Source: Caldifarciminota bacterium SM23_42 (GTDB lineage: Bacteria > Hydrothermota > Tepidihabitantia > SM23-42). From it: a stretch of 64,000 nt of DNA. The notes beneath the pieces were generated by a model. That model worked only from the letters and a program-made list of their open reading frames with translations. It did not search any database and was not told the DNA's origin. Position 1 is the stretch's first letter, and each line of letters starts with the position of its first letter. This document shows positions 1 to 8,439 of this stretch, piece after piece. The DNA lies in assembly GCA_001303785.1 (NCBI GenBank), contig LJUJ01000001.1, positions 1-64,000 of the forward strand, in the 5' to 3' direction. The position numbers and the translations under genes were made by a program.

Positions 1-7
1 CTTCGAC

Positions 8-496
8 TCAGGGTGTTGAGAAACAGCCAGTGTGATACAACGTGTCATACGTTGCATATGATACGAAGAATAGGTCGAAGTGGCTGAGTGAGGCTTCTTC
101 GAAGCTATTAGCCCGATTGAAGGCGATTGCCCAGACTGACTGACTTTCATACACGCATTTCTCAGCATAACAAGGAATTCTGTGCGGTCGCTCATTCCAA
201 TCAGAATATGTTGCCTTGATGCATTCGTATAGCACGTCGGGATTCTCGCCGATTTCCACTGCTTTTTCTTGCATTTCTGTGATAATGTTATCTCGCAATT
301 CAACAGATAGGTCTGCGCCACAATAGTTATCGGCAAATACCTCATGGATGTTTGTATAAGGTACGTCCAAAGGCGCTGAAGTATAATCAATATCCGTCAC
401 AACCACGACAGGATCGCACGCTGGTGATTTGCTGCAACTGGACATAGAAAATACAAGCGCTATCAACATTCCCCAGAGGGTTAGTTGCTTGTACAT
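8..496 (-). CDS. hypothetical lipoprotein
   Basis: I do not recognise this 162-residue protein. The N-terminus has a hydrophobic stretch (residues 7-17) followed by a lipobox-like Met-Ser-Ser-Cys with the candidate lipidated Cys at 21, so it is probably exported and anchored in a membrane. The mature part is acidic, contains several Cys and aromatic residues, and shows no known motif. A GGGAGG ribosome-binding site precedes the ATG at 496 with good spacing. It stands alone, in the same orientation as the next lipoprotein gene. The function is unknown. Confidence 0.6.
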   Translation of the reverse strand: MYKQLTLWGMLIALVFSMSSCSKSPACDPVVVVTDIDYTSAPLDVPYTNIHEVFADNYCGADLSVELRDNIITEMQEKAVEIGENPDVLYECIKATYSDWNERPHRIPCYAEKCVYESQSVWAIAFNRANSFEEASLSHFDLFFVSYATYDTLYHTGCFSTP

Positions 497-631
497 GTTT
501 AGCCTCCCTTTCTTATTGTCTGATCATAGCGCATATAATCACATTTAGCTCACATATTTGGTCACAGGTACGGGTGGTGTTGTGTTCTCGGTAGGAAAAA
601 ACGGACTATAAAAGGTGGAGAATTCCTTTGG

Positions 632-2092
632 TTAGGGTCCGCCAACACGGCTGGTCCGCTTTGCGTCATGGTATAACATCGGCCAAGAGGTAGTTGCTAA
701 ACTTTCGTTGCCATACAGAGCATACAATTCTGCTCGGTCGCCAACCCTTACATAGATGGTTCCATCAGTGCCAATCGCTGAAGTGCCACTGCCGCCGGTA
801 CACAAATTCCACGCCTTCTGCAAAGTTCCATCAGGGTTAATGCTATAGAAATTCATCGAATATCCAGCAGGGTCAAAACCACCCAGACAAATCGAACCAT
901 CTGAAGCTATTGATGCCGTGAAACCCCCGTAGTCAGAGGTCCATTGTTGACTTCCGCTCGAACTGATTGCATATAGCTTGTTCCCACTGGCATAGATTGT
1001 TCCACCGGTTCCGATTACGACATCAGAATGCTGGCCGCTTCCTATTCCTAGACTCCACAAAAATCCGCCATTTGCATCGAGTGCGACTACCTGATTACCG
1101 GAAATATCCGTGACGTATATCGAACCGCCAGAGCCAAGAGCAGGTGCTGTTAAATCAGCGCCACCCGAAAGGTAAGTCCACTGTTCCGAACCGTCTGGGT
1201 TGATTGCACACACTCTATCCCGGGCGCCGACATAGATCGTACCATCCGTCCCTATGGCAATACCCCAGATGAAACCTGTCCCTGGATTGTCCCAGGTCCA
1301 CAGTGTACTACCAGCAGTGCTTAGCGCGTGCAGGTGTCCGCTATTCGCCGCATAAATTGTGCCGTTTTGAGCTATTGCCAGGCATCCACGACTTGACGGA
1401 GTAGAGGGTAGGGTTGTTTGCCACGTCAAAGATCCATTTGGGTTGAATGCGTATACGTAATCAGAATCCGCAGTGAAAGTAACGAAGATTGTGCCGTCAG
1501 CACCAATTGCTGGGGGACAGTCATTAAAGATAAAGCCAGTATCGCAAAGTGTATATGCCCATTCAACGAGACCAAGCGTGCTGAGTGCATAAAGATATCC
1601 TGCTTCACCAGTGAAACCGCCGCTCACGTACACAGTCTGATCATCCCCGACGGCAGGTTCAGAAAGATTGCCGTTGCCGATGAAGACCCATTTGATCGTC
1701 CGAACAGTAAAAGGCCATAAATCGGACCAATCACTCCATTCACCAGAAGCATCAAACGCACGTACTTGCCAGAAATTGTCACCTTCAAGTAGGGGCCAGT
1801 ATCTGTTATCATTACCCTGACTCACACTACGAATGTATTCAGATTCAACTACAATTGTATCAATGCGCCAATGAGCTCCATAACGTAGTCGGAAATTGTA
1901 CTCGGTTGCTCCCTGGAAATCCTCCCAATCGAAAATCGGTGTATTTTCGTGTATTGTTCCCCCAAATGCTGGAGTGATAAGCGTTGGTGCGTTTGGTGGT
2001 TCTTCTCCCTCACTCTGGCATCCGCTGCTAATCAAAATTGTTAAAGTAGCGGCTACTATCAGGGCAGAAAATATCAAGCGATATTTCTTCAT
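632..2092 (-). CDS. PQQ-like beta-propeller lipoprotein
   Basis: This 486-residue protein has a lipoprotein signal (positive n-region, hydrophobic core, Ser-Ser-Gly-Cys with Cys25). Residues about 34-130 form an Ig/fibronectin-like module of the 'TP..GG.I....P.FDWEDF.GA..Y' type found in surface lipoproteins. From about 135 to the end there are repeated blades of the form 'G.DGTIYV....+.+YA+...G...W', which is the PQQ-like/quinoprotein propeller pattern. No PQQ-enzyme active-site residues were identified, so a scaffold or binding role on the cell surface is more likely than catalysis. An AGGAGG site precedes ATG 2092. The promoter is at 2146-2173. Confidence 0.75.
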   Translation of the reverse strand: MKKYRLIFSALIVAATLTILISSGCQSEGEEPPNAPTLITPAFGGTIHENTPIFDWEDFQGATEYNFRLRYGAHWRIDTIVVESEYIRSVSQGNDNRYWPLLEGDNFWQVRAFDASGEWSDWSDLWPFTVRTIKWVFIGNGNLSEPAVGDDQTVYVSGGFTGEAGYLYALSTLGLVEWAYTLCDTGFIFNDCPPAIGADGTIFVTFTADSDYVYAFNPNGSLTWQTTLPSTPSSRGCLAIAQNGTIYAANSGHLHALSTAGSTLWTWDNPGTGFIWGIAIGTDGTIYVGARDRVCAINPDGSEQWTYLSGGADLTAPALGSGGSIYVTDISGNQVVALDANGGFLWSLGIGSGQHSDVVIGTGGTIYASGNKLYAISSSGSQQWTSDYGGFTASIASDGSICLGGFDPAGYSMNFYSINPDGTLQKAWNLCTGGSGTSAIGTDGTIYVRVGDRAELYALYGNESLATTSWPMLYHDAKRTSRVGGP

Positions 2093-2145
2093 TTTTCCTC
2101 CTTATATCGCAACCAACTCTTCGAATTTATCAAAAGAATCGACAT

Positions 2146-2173
2146 ATTTTATTGTTTTTAACATCAAAGTCAA
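2146..2173 (-). promoter_or_regulatory. promoter of propeller lipoprotein gene
   Basis: TTGACT (2168-2173), a 16-bp spacer and TAAAAT (2146-2151) are read on the minus strand. The leader to ATG 2092 is about 50 nt and carries a Shine-Dalgarno site. Confidence 0.6.
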
Positions 2174-2245
2174 CATGTCGTTATCCTATAGTATTGTAAT
2201 CTCTATGGTCACGCAGGGCTCACAGAATCAGTCACAAGTAACGCG

Positions 2246-2381
2246 GATAGGCATACACTTTTTACACTTTTTGGCCTAGGGCTTGCTGCAATCGAGGAAA
2301 AGTTAACAAGATCTAGCCTTAAAGGATCTACGACAGGTTGGTTTTGTTAATTTTCAAAAGTGTAAAAAGTGCATGCCTATC
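2246..2381. mobile_element. MITE-like element, 26-bp terminal inverted repeats
   Basis: The arms 2246-2271 and 2356-2381 are inverted repeats matching at 25 of 26 positions, each containing GATAGGCAT, one variable base and a CACTTTTTACACTTTT core. They enclose 84 bp without coding potential. The whole 136-bp unit lies between two genes and encodes no transposase, as expected of a non-autonomous miniature element or a REP/RAYT-type palindrome. No target-site duplication was recognised and no second copy was seen in the window. Confidence 0.6.
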
Positions 2382-2462
2382 ACCGGGTGTTTCCTGTAAT
2401 CAATATACGCAGTACAAGAGTTGGAAAGTATCGTACCTGCCACCAAGTACCTTTGCTAATCC

Positions 2463-3212
2463 CTAGTACTCGCCTCGATTGAAAAAGAAGACAGCAGAGA
2501 GTATTACCACAAAGCTGAATACGAGCAGTATGCAACAGTCGAGGGCGATAGGGAAATTGGATATACCGAGCAAAATATTGCGAAGAAGATCAACACCGTA
2601 AGTCAGCGGATTAATGTATACCACTACCTTTAGCCACGATGGTAACCGAGAAATCGGAAACATTGCACCGCTTAAGAAAAACATCGGCATGACAAGGAAG
2701 TTCATGATCGTGCCGAAACCTTCAAAGGATGTCATGCGGCTTGCAATGATTATTCCGATGCCAACCAGGGCGAACGATATGAGGAACATCGCCGGGATTA
2801 GAATCAATACATTATACCAGGCAATGGGCACCTTGACGATTGGCGCGAAAATTAGAATCAGCGTACCCTGGAAAACAGATAGTGTGCTGCCCGCAAAACC
2901 TTTACCCAGCGCAACGGCTGTGCGTGGTACAGGAGCCACCAAGATTTCTTTAAGGAATCCGAATTCGCGATCCCAGATGATAGAGATCGCCGATTGTATT
3001 GACGTAAATATCAAGGCCATAGCGATTATGCCAGGGAAAATGAATTGCGTGTAATCGAAGCCTTGAATGGCACCAAACGAAGGGCGCAAACCACTGCCCA
3101 GGATAAAGAGCCACAAGATCGGCCTGGCTATTGAACTGTACAAGCGGCTTCGCTGGCGCACGTATCGTATCAAGTCACGGAGCCAGATCATGTAGATGGT
3201 GCTCCAGTCCAT
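2463..3212 (-). CDS. ABC-2 type transporter permease
   Basis: This 249-residue integral membrane protein has about six hydrophobic segments. It shows the ABC-2 family pattern: an N-terminal '+D+.RYVRQR.RL..S..RP+LWLF+LG.GL' segment, then 'F+FPGI+AM..+F.S+.S' and 'FLKE+LVAPVPRTA+ALGK' (about residues 85-105). It forms the membrane part of a DrrB-like exporter for a drug, lipid or polysaccharide. Its ATG shares one base with the TAA of the upstream ATPase gene (TAATG), so the two are translationally coupled. The substrate cannot be inferred. Confidence 0.85.
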   Translation of the reverse strand: MDWSTIYMIWLRDLIRYVRQRSRLYSSIARPILWLFILGSGLRPSFGAIQGFDYTQFIFPGIIAMALIFTSIQSAISIIWDREFGFLKEILVAPVPRTAVALGKGFAGSTLSVFQGTLILIFAPIVKVPIAWYNVLILIPAMFLISFALVGIGIIIASRMTSFEGFGTIMNFLVMPMFFLSGAMFPISRLPSWLKVVVYINPLTYGVDLLRNILLGISNFPIALDCCILLVFSFVVILSAVFFFNRGEY

Positions 3213-4183
3213 TACCGCATTCCTCCAATGCGCCGTACGCGTTGTCGCAACCTGTCTTTATCAGAGGCGGTTTCCTCACGAATCTCGCGACCCGTCAATT
3301 TCAGGAAGACATCATCGAGCGTGGGCCTGCGGACGCTGACCGCGGTTATTGGCATACTGAAATCCTTAACCAGTTTGGGAATGAATTCTTCACCCTTGTC
3401 CATCTCGAAATGTAAGCCACTAGAGTCACGCTTTACTACTACACGGTATCTTTCGCCCAATTCCTTCTGCGCCAGGGTATCGTCTTGCGTGTGCACCGTT
3501 ACGATGTCGCCTTTGACCATTCGCTTTAAGTTTTCAGGAGTGTCCAGAGCGATGATTTTTCCGTAATCGATCACCGCGATACGATCGCAGTTTTCAGCTT
3601 CGTCCATATAATGTGTGGTGAGAAAGAGAGTGATTTTTTTAGTACGCCGCAAATCATGCAGATACTGCCAGATGCGGTTTCTGGTTTGAGGATCTAACCC
3701 CAATGTCGGTTCATCCAGGAACAAGACCTTGGGTTCGTGCAGCAGCCCGCGTGCGATCTCCAGTCTTCGCTTCATGCCTCCTGAGAAATAGCGAACCAGG
3801 TCGTTACGTCGGCCTTGGAGCTCGGTCATTCCTAGAACCCGATCTATTCGCATTTTTCTTTCTCGTCTTGGAACCTTGTATATAATCGCGTGGAATTTCA
3901 GGTTTTCGTAGGCGGTCAGCCGATCATCAAGACTGGGGTCCTGAAATATGATACCCAGAGAACGCCGCACTTCGGTTGGTTGCTTAAGTACGTCATAGCC
4001 TGCAATCCAAGCCTGCCCACGTGACGGCTGGATCAAAGTGCAGAGCATTCTTATGGTTGTGGTCTTGCCTGCACCGTTTGGGCCTAGAAAGCCGAAAATC
4101 TCTCCTTCCTTGACACCAAATGAAACACCATCGACGGCCCAAAGTCCGTTAAAACTCCTAGCCAAATCTTCAACCTTTATCAT
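3212..4183 (-). CDS. ABC transporter ATP-binding protein (DrrA-like)
   Basis: This is the ATPase partner of the downstream ABC-2 permease. Motifs are Walker A GPNGAGKTT (about residues 34-42), Q-loop 'FQDPSLDDRLTAYENL', signature 'FSGGMKRR', Walker B 'VLFLDEPTLGLD' and the switch His in 'TTHYMDEAE'. The C-terminal extension of about 90 residues matches the DrrA/CcmA subfamily. I chose ATG 4183 (323 aa) over an in-frame ATG at 4219 because the likely -10 box (4209-4214) overlaps codons just after 4219, which would put that ATG upstream of transcription start. Confidence 0.88.
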   Translation of the reverse strand: MIKVEDLARSFNGLWAVDGVSFGVKEGEIFGFLGPNGAGKTTTIRMLCTLIQPSRGQAWIAGYDVLKQPTEVRRSLGIIFQDPSLDDRLTAYENLKFHAIIYKVPRRERKMRIDRVLGMTELQGRRNDLVRYFSGGMKRRLEIARGLLHEPKVLFLDEPTLGLDPQTRNRIWQYLHDLRRTKKITLFLTTHYMDEAENCDRIAVIDYGKIIALDTPENLKRMVKGDIVTVHTQDDTLAQKELGERYRVVVKRDSSGLHFEMDKGEEFIPKLVKDFSMPITAVSVRRPTLDDVFLKLTGREIREETASDKDRLRQRVRRIGGMR

Positions 4184-4208
4184 GGTATATGGTCGCTTTC
4201 TGGGTGGA

Positions 4209-4236
4209 ATTATAGTCATTTAGTACTGTAAATCAA
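4209..4236 (-). promoter_or_regulatory. promoter of ABC exporter operon
   Basis: TTGATT (4231-4236), 16 bp, TATAAT (4209-4214) on the minus strand. It sits back-to-back with the TonB-receptor promoter at 4251-4278. It argues for translation from ATG 4183, with a leader of roughly 20 nt and no obvious Shine-Dalgarno site. Confidence 0.6.
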
Positions 4237-4250
4237 GAGGGACCCTGGTG

Positions 4251-4278
4251 TTGACATGGTAATGCTTGTGATTATACT
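4251..4278 (+). promoter_or_regulatory. promoter of TonB-receptor gene, leaderless type
   Basis: TTGACA (4251-4256), 16 bp, TATACT (4273-4278). ATG 4285 follows the -10 hexamer after only 6 nt, so transcription should start at or next to the start codon. Confidence 0.7.
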
Positions 4279-4284
4279 TCTGCA

Positions 4285-6428
4285 ATGTTTTTTATTTCGT
4301 TAGTATTTTTGTATAACGCGTATGGTTCGGTTAGCGGGTTTGTAGCAGACGCGTCAAATGGCGAGAAACTGGCCTACACAAATATCTATCTGGAGAATAC
4401 TACTCTCGGTAGTGCCACAAATGATAAGGGTTATTACATCATTCATAGAATTCCTCCAGGTTCATATAGGATTGTGTTTTCCTATGTCGGCTATGAGACT
4501 ATTGTTAAAGATATCGCCGTGGAGAATAACAAGAATGTGACTCTGAATGTAGAGTTGAACCCCTCGGTAATAGAAGTTGAAGAAATGACCGTATCAGCTG
4601 AGAGAACAAGATTCGAACGGACCGTCGAGGTTAGTCACATAATGTTCACGCCGAGAGAAATAGCTTCGGTGCCCAGATTGGGCGAAGGCGACTTGATAAA
4701 AACACTGCAGCTCATGCCTGGTGTTGTTACGATGCATGACTTGTCGAACAAACTGCATGTACGTGGTGGTAGCCCGGATGAAAATTTGGTACTATTAGAT
4801 GGCATTACTGTTTACAATCCATCAACTCATCTAGGGGGTCTATTTTCTACTTTTAATCCTGATGCAGTAGGTTATGCAGAGCTTTATGCTTGCTATTCGA
4901 AGGCCCGATACCAAAGGGGTCTTTTCTCATAAGCGCCCGGCGTTCGTACTTCGATGCCTTAGTTTGGTTATACGACAAGTTTCGGAGTGACGAAATATCG
5001 TTGCCATATTACTTTTACGACTTTATTGCTAAATTAAACTTCAACCCATCTCAGGAAAATCGCTTCACATTGGCTGGTTTGGCAAGCACAGATATTGTCA
5101 GCTTTCAGGAAGCTGAAACAAATGTTGTGGACGAAAAAATCGATCTCGAGTGGGGCAATAGAGGGCTATCTCTTCGCTGGCGGCGGGTGTTTACTCCAAA
5201 ATTCTACGGCGAGATCATCGGCTCCTGGAGCAATTTCTTAACGCACTTGAAGTATGAAGACCTTACTGATACAACAGAAAATCTGGACCTGCATGAGGAC
5301 ATAATTGATTATGCAGTAAAATGTGATTTCAACTATTTCTGGGGTGAAAATCATACCATGGAATTTGGCATTGAGGGCAAGCATTCGATAATAGGGTATA
5401 ACTGGGATTTCGAAGAAGAGGAGTTGCTTTTTGAAAGAGAACATGATATGAACGTTCTGGCTGCTTATGTCCAGAGCAAATTATATCTAATCCCGAATAT
5501 ATTATCTATCAAGGCTGGGTTCAGGCCGATTTTCTATGGCGAAGGCGATAGATTCTTCCTTGACCCGAGATTCGGACTGAAATACCTTTTTAAACCGAAC
5601 ACTGCCTTTAACCTAGCATTTGGCAAATACAGTCAATTTCTTTTGACAATAAATAGTCAAGAATCTTATTTTTCGATTTTCGATTTTTGGCGTCCAGTGG
5701 ATGAAACACAAAAAGTACCGTATTCATACCACGCAATAGCAGGTTTTGAGCAATGGTTTGATGAAAAAACTAAATTCACAATCGAACCGTATTACAAGAA
5801 GTACTATAACCTTCTTATTCCCACAGAAGATGACATTCTTTTCAGTACGCCGACCGAGAGCCTGCAATTAGGTGACGGCTATGCAGCGGGTGTCGATTTC
5901 TTCCTTAAAAAGACCTTAAAAGATGTGTTTGGTTGGATCAGTTATTCACTATCCTTCACCAGGAGAAAATTCGAAGGAAATTACTACGCGCCACGGTACG
6001 ATCGGAGACACAATTTGAATGTTGTTTTTGGGTTCACCATCCCTAGGGCAGTACCTCTATTTAGAAATGGCACCCTGAGTGCACGTCTTTACCTTGCTAC
6101 TGGTCTTCCGTATGGCCAAGACCTTGGACGCTACCGGTACTATTTTGGGGATCCTTTAGGATTTGCTACTGATTATGAATGGGCAATCATCAGTGGAGCG
6201 CGTGACGCTTATCGGCTTCCTTTATCACACCGCCTCGACATACACCTTGAGAAAAACATGCGCATATTCGGGTTAGACGGTTCTTGGTATGTCGACGTAA
6301 TCAATGTCTATAACCGTAAGAATATCGCTTTTTACACAGTGGATTATGATGAAGATCCTCCAGAAGTGAAGAGCTATGTACTATTGAAATGGCCTATTCC
6401 CAGTTTCGGTTTTAACTTGAGGTTCTAG
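4285..6428 (+). pseudogene. TonB-dependent receptor, internal deletion and frameshift
   Basis: Two overlapping frames make up one outer-membrane receptor. Frame 1 (4285-4932) holds a signal peptide, a carboxypeptidase-regulatory-like domain (about residues 10-100, 'G.V.DASNGEKL..TNIYLENTTLGS.TN.KGYY.I..+PPG.Y') and the first half of the plug ('VRGGSPDENLVLLDGI.VYNP.HLGGLFSTFNPDAV'). Frame 2 (from about 4890 to 6428) resumes with 'EGPIPKGSF+ISARRSYFD' and the beta-barrel. In intact relatives a stretch of roughly 50 residues, the second half of the plug, lies between 'AELYA' and 'EGP+PKGS'. Here that stretch is missing and the frame changes at about 4885-4895. The gene is therefore either a pseudogene or a deletion artefact of assembly. 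It precedes a DUF4249-like lipoprotein gene, its usual partner in Bacteroidetes. Confidence 0.8.
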
Positions 6429-6429
6429 T

Positions 6430-7179
6430 ATGAAGAGAGTTGCGAAAATACAATCCAGGAACGTTGTCATTTATTGCATTTCAGTCTTGCTAATACTTTG
6501 TAGCGCGTGCGAGAACAATCCCACTGAAGAATATGAACCGCAGTTGAATGTAGTGTCTATTTTGAACAGTATGGAGCAAGTACAGCATGTTCTCGTTGAC
6601 CGAACTTATCTGCTCGACGAGCCGTCAGGACTGCCGATTGATGACGCGCTTGTTGTCCTATCTGGAAATGGTTTTGTCGACACGCTGGTATTCAACTACG
6701 CGAATTATCGCTATTGGACCAGCCCGTTTGGCATCGCACCTCTGGATACATACCAACTCATGGTAGCAAAAGATGGATTCGATACAGTTACTGCCGTAAC
6801 CACAGTCCCGGGTTATTTCACAATACTATATCCTTGGTATAGTGATACAATTACTCTTCAGGATACAATGGTCATCGGAAGAAGCGCTAATGCAGCCGTG
6901 TACAGCTGTTTCTTCGTCGAAAGTATTTCGAATTTAAGCTTTTTCTTCTGGTATGAACCTGATCCACTTGACACTTTAATACAAATCCCTATTGGCGAGT
7001 ACTTGGATTCGCCCCTTCCCGGGCGTTATGCGATTACTGCCGTGGCATACGACTCTAATGTTTATGAATACTATTTCACCGAGGACGATAGTATTCGGCA
7101 AGCTGGTGTTACAGGCGGCGTCGGCTTGTTTGGTAGTACATGGTCGGCGCACAGTAGCACGTATTTAATCGTCGAATAG
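6430..7179 (+). CDS. DUF4249-like lipoprotein, TonB-receptor partner
   Basis: This 249-residue protein has a hydrophobic signal (about 12-23) and a candidate lipidated Cys27 in 'Cys-Ser-Ala-Cys'. The mature region resembles DUF4249 lipoproteins: 'LNVVSILN...QVQHVLVDRTY', then 'I.DA.VVLSGNG...TLVF' and a beta-rich domain. In Bacteroidetes such proteins are encoded next to CarboxypepD_reg/TonB receptors and are thought to sit on the receptor at the cell surface. The gene begins 1 nt after the receptor stop codon, so the pair is one transcription unit. The substrate is unknown. Confidence 0.65.
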   Translation: MKRVAKIQSRNVVIYCISVLLILCSACENNPTEEYEPQLNVVSILNSMEQVQHVLVDRTYLLDEPSGLPIDDALVVLSGNGFVDTLVFNYANYRYWTSPFGIAPLDTYQLMVAKDGFDTVTAVTTVPGYFTILYPWYSDTITLQDTMVIGRSANAAVYSCFFVESISNLSFFFWYEPDPLDTLIQIPIGEYLDSPLPGRYAITAVAYDSNVYEYYFTEDDSIRQAGVTGGVGLFGSTWSAHSSTYLIVE

Positions 7180-7260
7180 CCAAAGACAAGAGTTTAGAAA
7201 TTTGTGTTTACTCTAGTCATAGACGGAGCCTGTCCTCCGTGAATCTTGCTCCATCGTGCA

Positions 7261-7512
7261 CTATTTTCTGTAGATTTCACGTCGATGACCAACCCTAAGA
7301 ATAACAATATCCTCACCGTGAATATCGAATATTAAACGATAACTACCAATTCGATGTCGATACTGACCTAAGGATTGGTCGGTTAACTGCATGGACAGCG
7401 CGATTGGGTTCTCCTGCAAATTTTCTAAGCTTAGTTGTATTCTGTTTTTTATATCAGGAGATAATCTTTGGATATCTTTAACTGCCCGACGTGTATAGAC
7501 TAAGTTATATAT
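7261..7512 (-). CDS. RelE/ParE-family toxin with apparent ATA start
   Basis: This 83-codon frame is missed by ordinary gene calling because it has no ATG, GTG or TTG near its 5' end. It reads 'IYNLVYTRRAVKDIQRL' at the start, 'G.YR.RIGSYRLIFDI.G.DIVILRVGHRREIYRK' at the end, and is full length for the RelE superfamily of ribosome-dependent mRNA interferases. Family members normally begin Met-Tyr, and here that Met is ATA (7510-7512). The next codon upstream is Asn, and an in-frame stop precedes it. The frame overlaps the antitoxin's 3' end by 13 nt, as expected for a coupled pair. It could be a toxin with a weak non-canonical start or one silenced by start-codon loss. Confidence 0.8.
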   Translation of the reverse strand: MYNLVYTRRAVKDIQRLSPDIKNRIQLSLENLQENPIALSMQLTDQSLGQYRHRIGSYRLIFDIHGEDIVILRVGHRREIYRK

Positions 7513-7769
7513 GTTTTACCTTTTTTCTTTCTCTTGTTGCTGCGTTCTTTGAAAGCTTCTTCATGAGGAAAGACCTTGCCCTTATCATATTCAGCTCGTG
7601 CTTCTTTTATGGATTTTATGTACGAAGGACTCGTCGCAGCTTGTAGATCCTCGATGAAGTCTTGCCGTGCTTTGGGACTCAGTTGTTTGAGTGCATTAAC
7701 GATATCGTAAAACGATAGCTTCACATTTAACTCATAAAGATGCTTTCTAGTAACTCGTCTGGTGCCCAT
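7500..7769 (-). CDS. antitoxin of RelE-type toxin-antitoxin pair
   Basis: This 89-residue basic protein is encoded immediately upstream of, and overlapping, the RelE-like toxin frame. The middle reads 'NALKQLSPKARQDFIEDLQ', a helix resembling a dimerisation or DNA-binding region. The lysine-rich tail ('ERSNKRKKKGKTYIT') would be the flexible toxin-wrapping segment. I cannot assign it to a named antitoxin family, and the call rests on gene order, size and overlap. The start at ATG 7769 is fixed by the promoter, whose -10 box ends 5 nt upstream. Confidence 0.7.
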   Translation of the reverse strand: MGTRRVTRKHLYELNVKLSFYDIVNALKQLSPKARQDFIEDLQAATSPSYIKSIKEARAEYDKGKVFPHEEAFKERSNKRKKKGKTYIT

Positions 7770-7774
7770 AGTTG

Positions 7775-7802
7775 ATTATAGCAAATATGCTGAGCAAGTC
7801 AA
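7775..7802 (-). promoter_or_regulatory. promoter of toxin-antitoxin operon, leaderless type
   Basis: TTGACT (7797-7802), 16 bp, TATAAT (7775-7780), then 5 nt to ATG 7769 on the minus strand. There is no room for a ribosome-binding site. Confidence 0.75.
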
Positions 7803-7981
7803 TAGATCAGGAAGAGAACTCTGACAAATTACTCATCACTCTCGCGATTATAAAGATGCGAGAAAGATAACAGTGATAAAAAGCAAGCGTCTTCACTATA
7901 AGCGCTAGTGCGTTGACTCCGAGCTATTTGTGTATATAACTTTCTTATTAGCCATTGGCCTTGAGCCGCGAAGCTTCGCTT

Positions 7982-8002
7982 GCCGGGATAATGGAATCTG
8001 GT
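7982..8002 (+). repeat. fragment matching the 5' end of tRNA-Leu
   Basis: The 21 nt match the first 21 nt of the tRNA-Leu gene at 11147 in 20 positions (one A/G difference) and in the same orientation. The match covers the 5' acceptor strand and part of the D arm, then stops. It could be the scar of a recombination or duplication event that placed about 3.1 kb between the two copies. Confidence 0.55.
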
Positions 8003-8094
8003 GAATCTTTGATTCATTGATTACGGTGATAAAAGCACAGATTACGGAGATGTGACTGCCCACGGGTAACACGTCGAATGGCGGAATTGGAGGA

Positions 8095-8123
8095 CATGGC
8101 GGGCTTACGGAAGTCCCGCCATG
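8095..8123. other. perfect 9-bp hairpin in non-coding DNA
   Basis: CATGGCGGG (8095-8103) and CCCGCCATG (8115-8123) form a perfect stem with an 11-nt loop. No T-run follows, so it is not a standard intrinsic terminator. Confidence 0.5.
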
Positions 8124-8439
8124 GGTCTCGAATGGAATGAGAGGAGCCGTAGGCGAGGGGAAATCCGATTTCATGGTTTTTCGTAACTTTTGAGATCGCG
8201 GCGAGAACTGCAGAAACTCAATAAAGGCAACACTGTCGCGCCCCTGTCCCGAGGCATCGAGGGGATTCTGTCCATTCTGAAGGTTCTTTCCATTACCATA
8301 TGTTTTGGTGCCGAGATGGCACACAAATGGCACAGATTTGGCACTGTCGTGGTATTGAAGATTACTTGTTTACTACTGAATTTTCGCCAATTTCTACCGC
8401 AGGTGCTGACACAGAACACGTCGAGGTAAGCAGCGTTAT

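Larger units (their letters stand above)
7803..8439. other. 637-bp gene-poor intergenic region
   Basis: No frame here looks coding. The region contains a 21-nt copy of the 5' end of tRNA-Leu (7982-8002) and a perfect 9-bp hairpin (8095-8123). Near 8314-8345 there are three closely spaced TGGCAC(A) motifs at about 10-13 bp intervals. It lies between the toxin-antitoxin promoter and the end of the T9SS cargo gene and looks like remodelled non-coding DNA. Confidence 0.4.

Noticed and set aside
4184-4219. ATG 4219 as start of the ABC ATPase
   Set aside because: The -10 hexamer (4209-4214) lies inside the first codons, and the family starts at MIKVEDL, ATG 4183.
7905-8419. Overlapping minus-strand frames in the 7.8-8.4 kb gap
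   Set aside because: No ribosome-binding site, no family pattern and a composition unlike neighbouring genes. The region contains a tRNA fragment and a hairpin instead.
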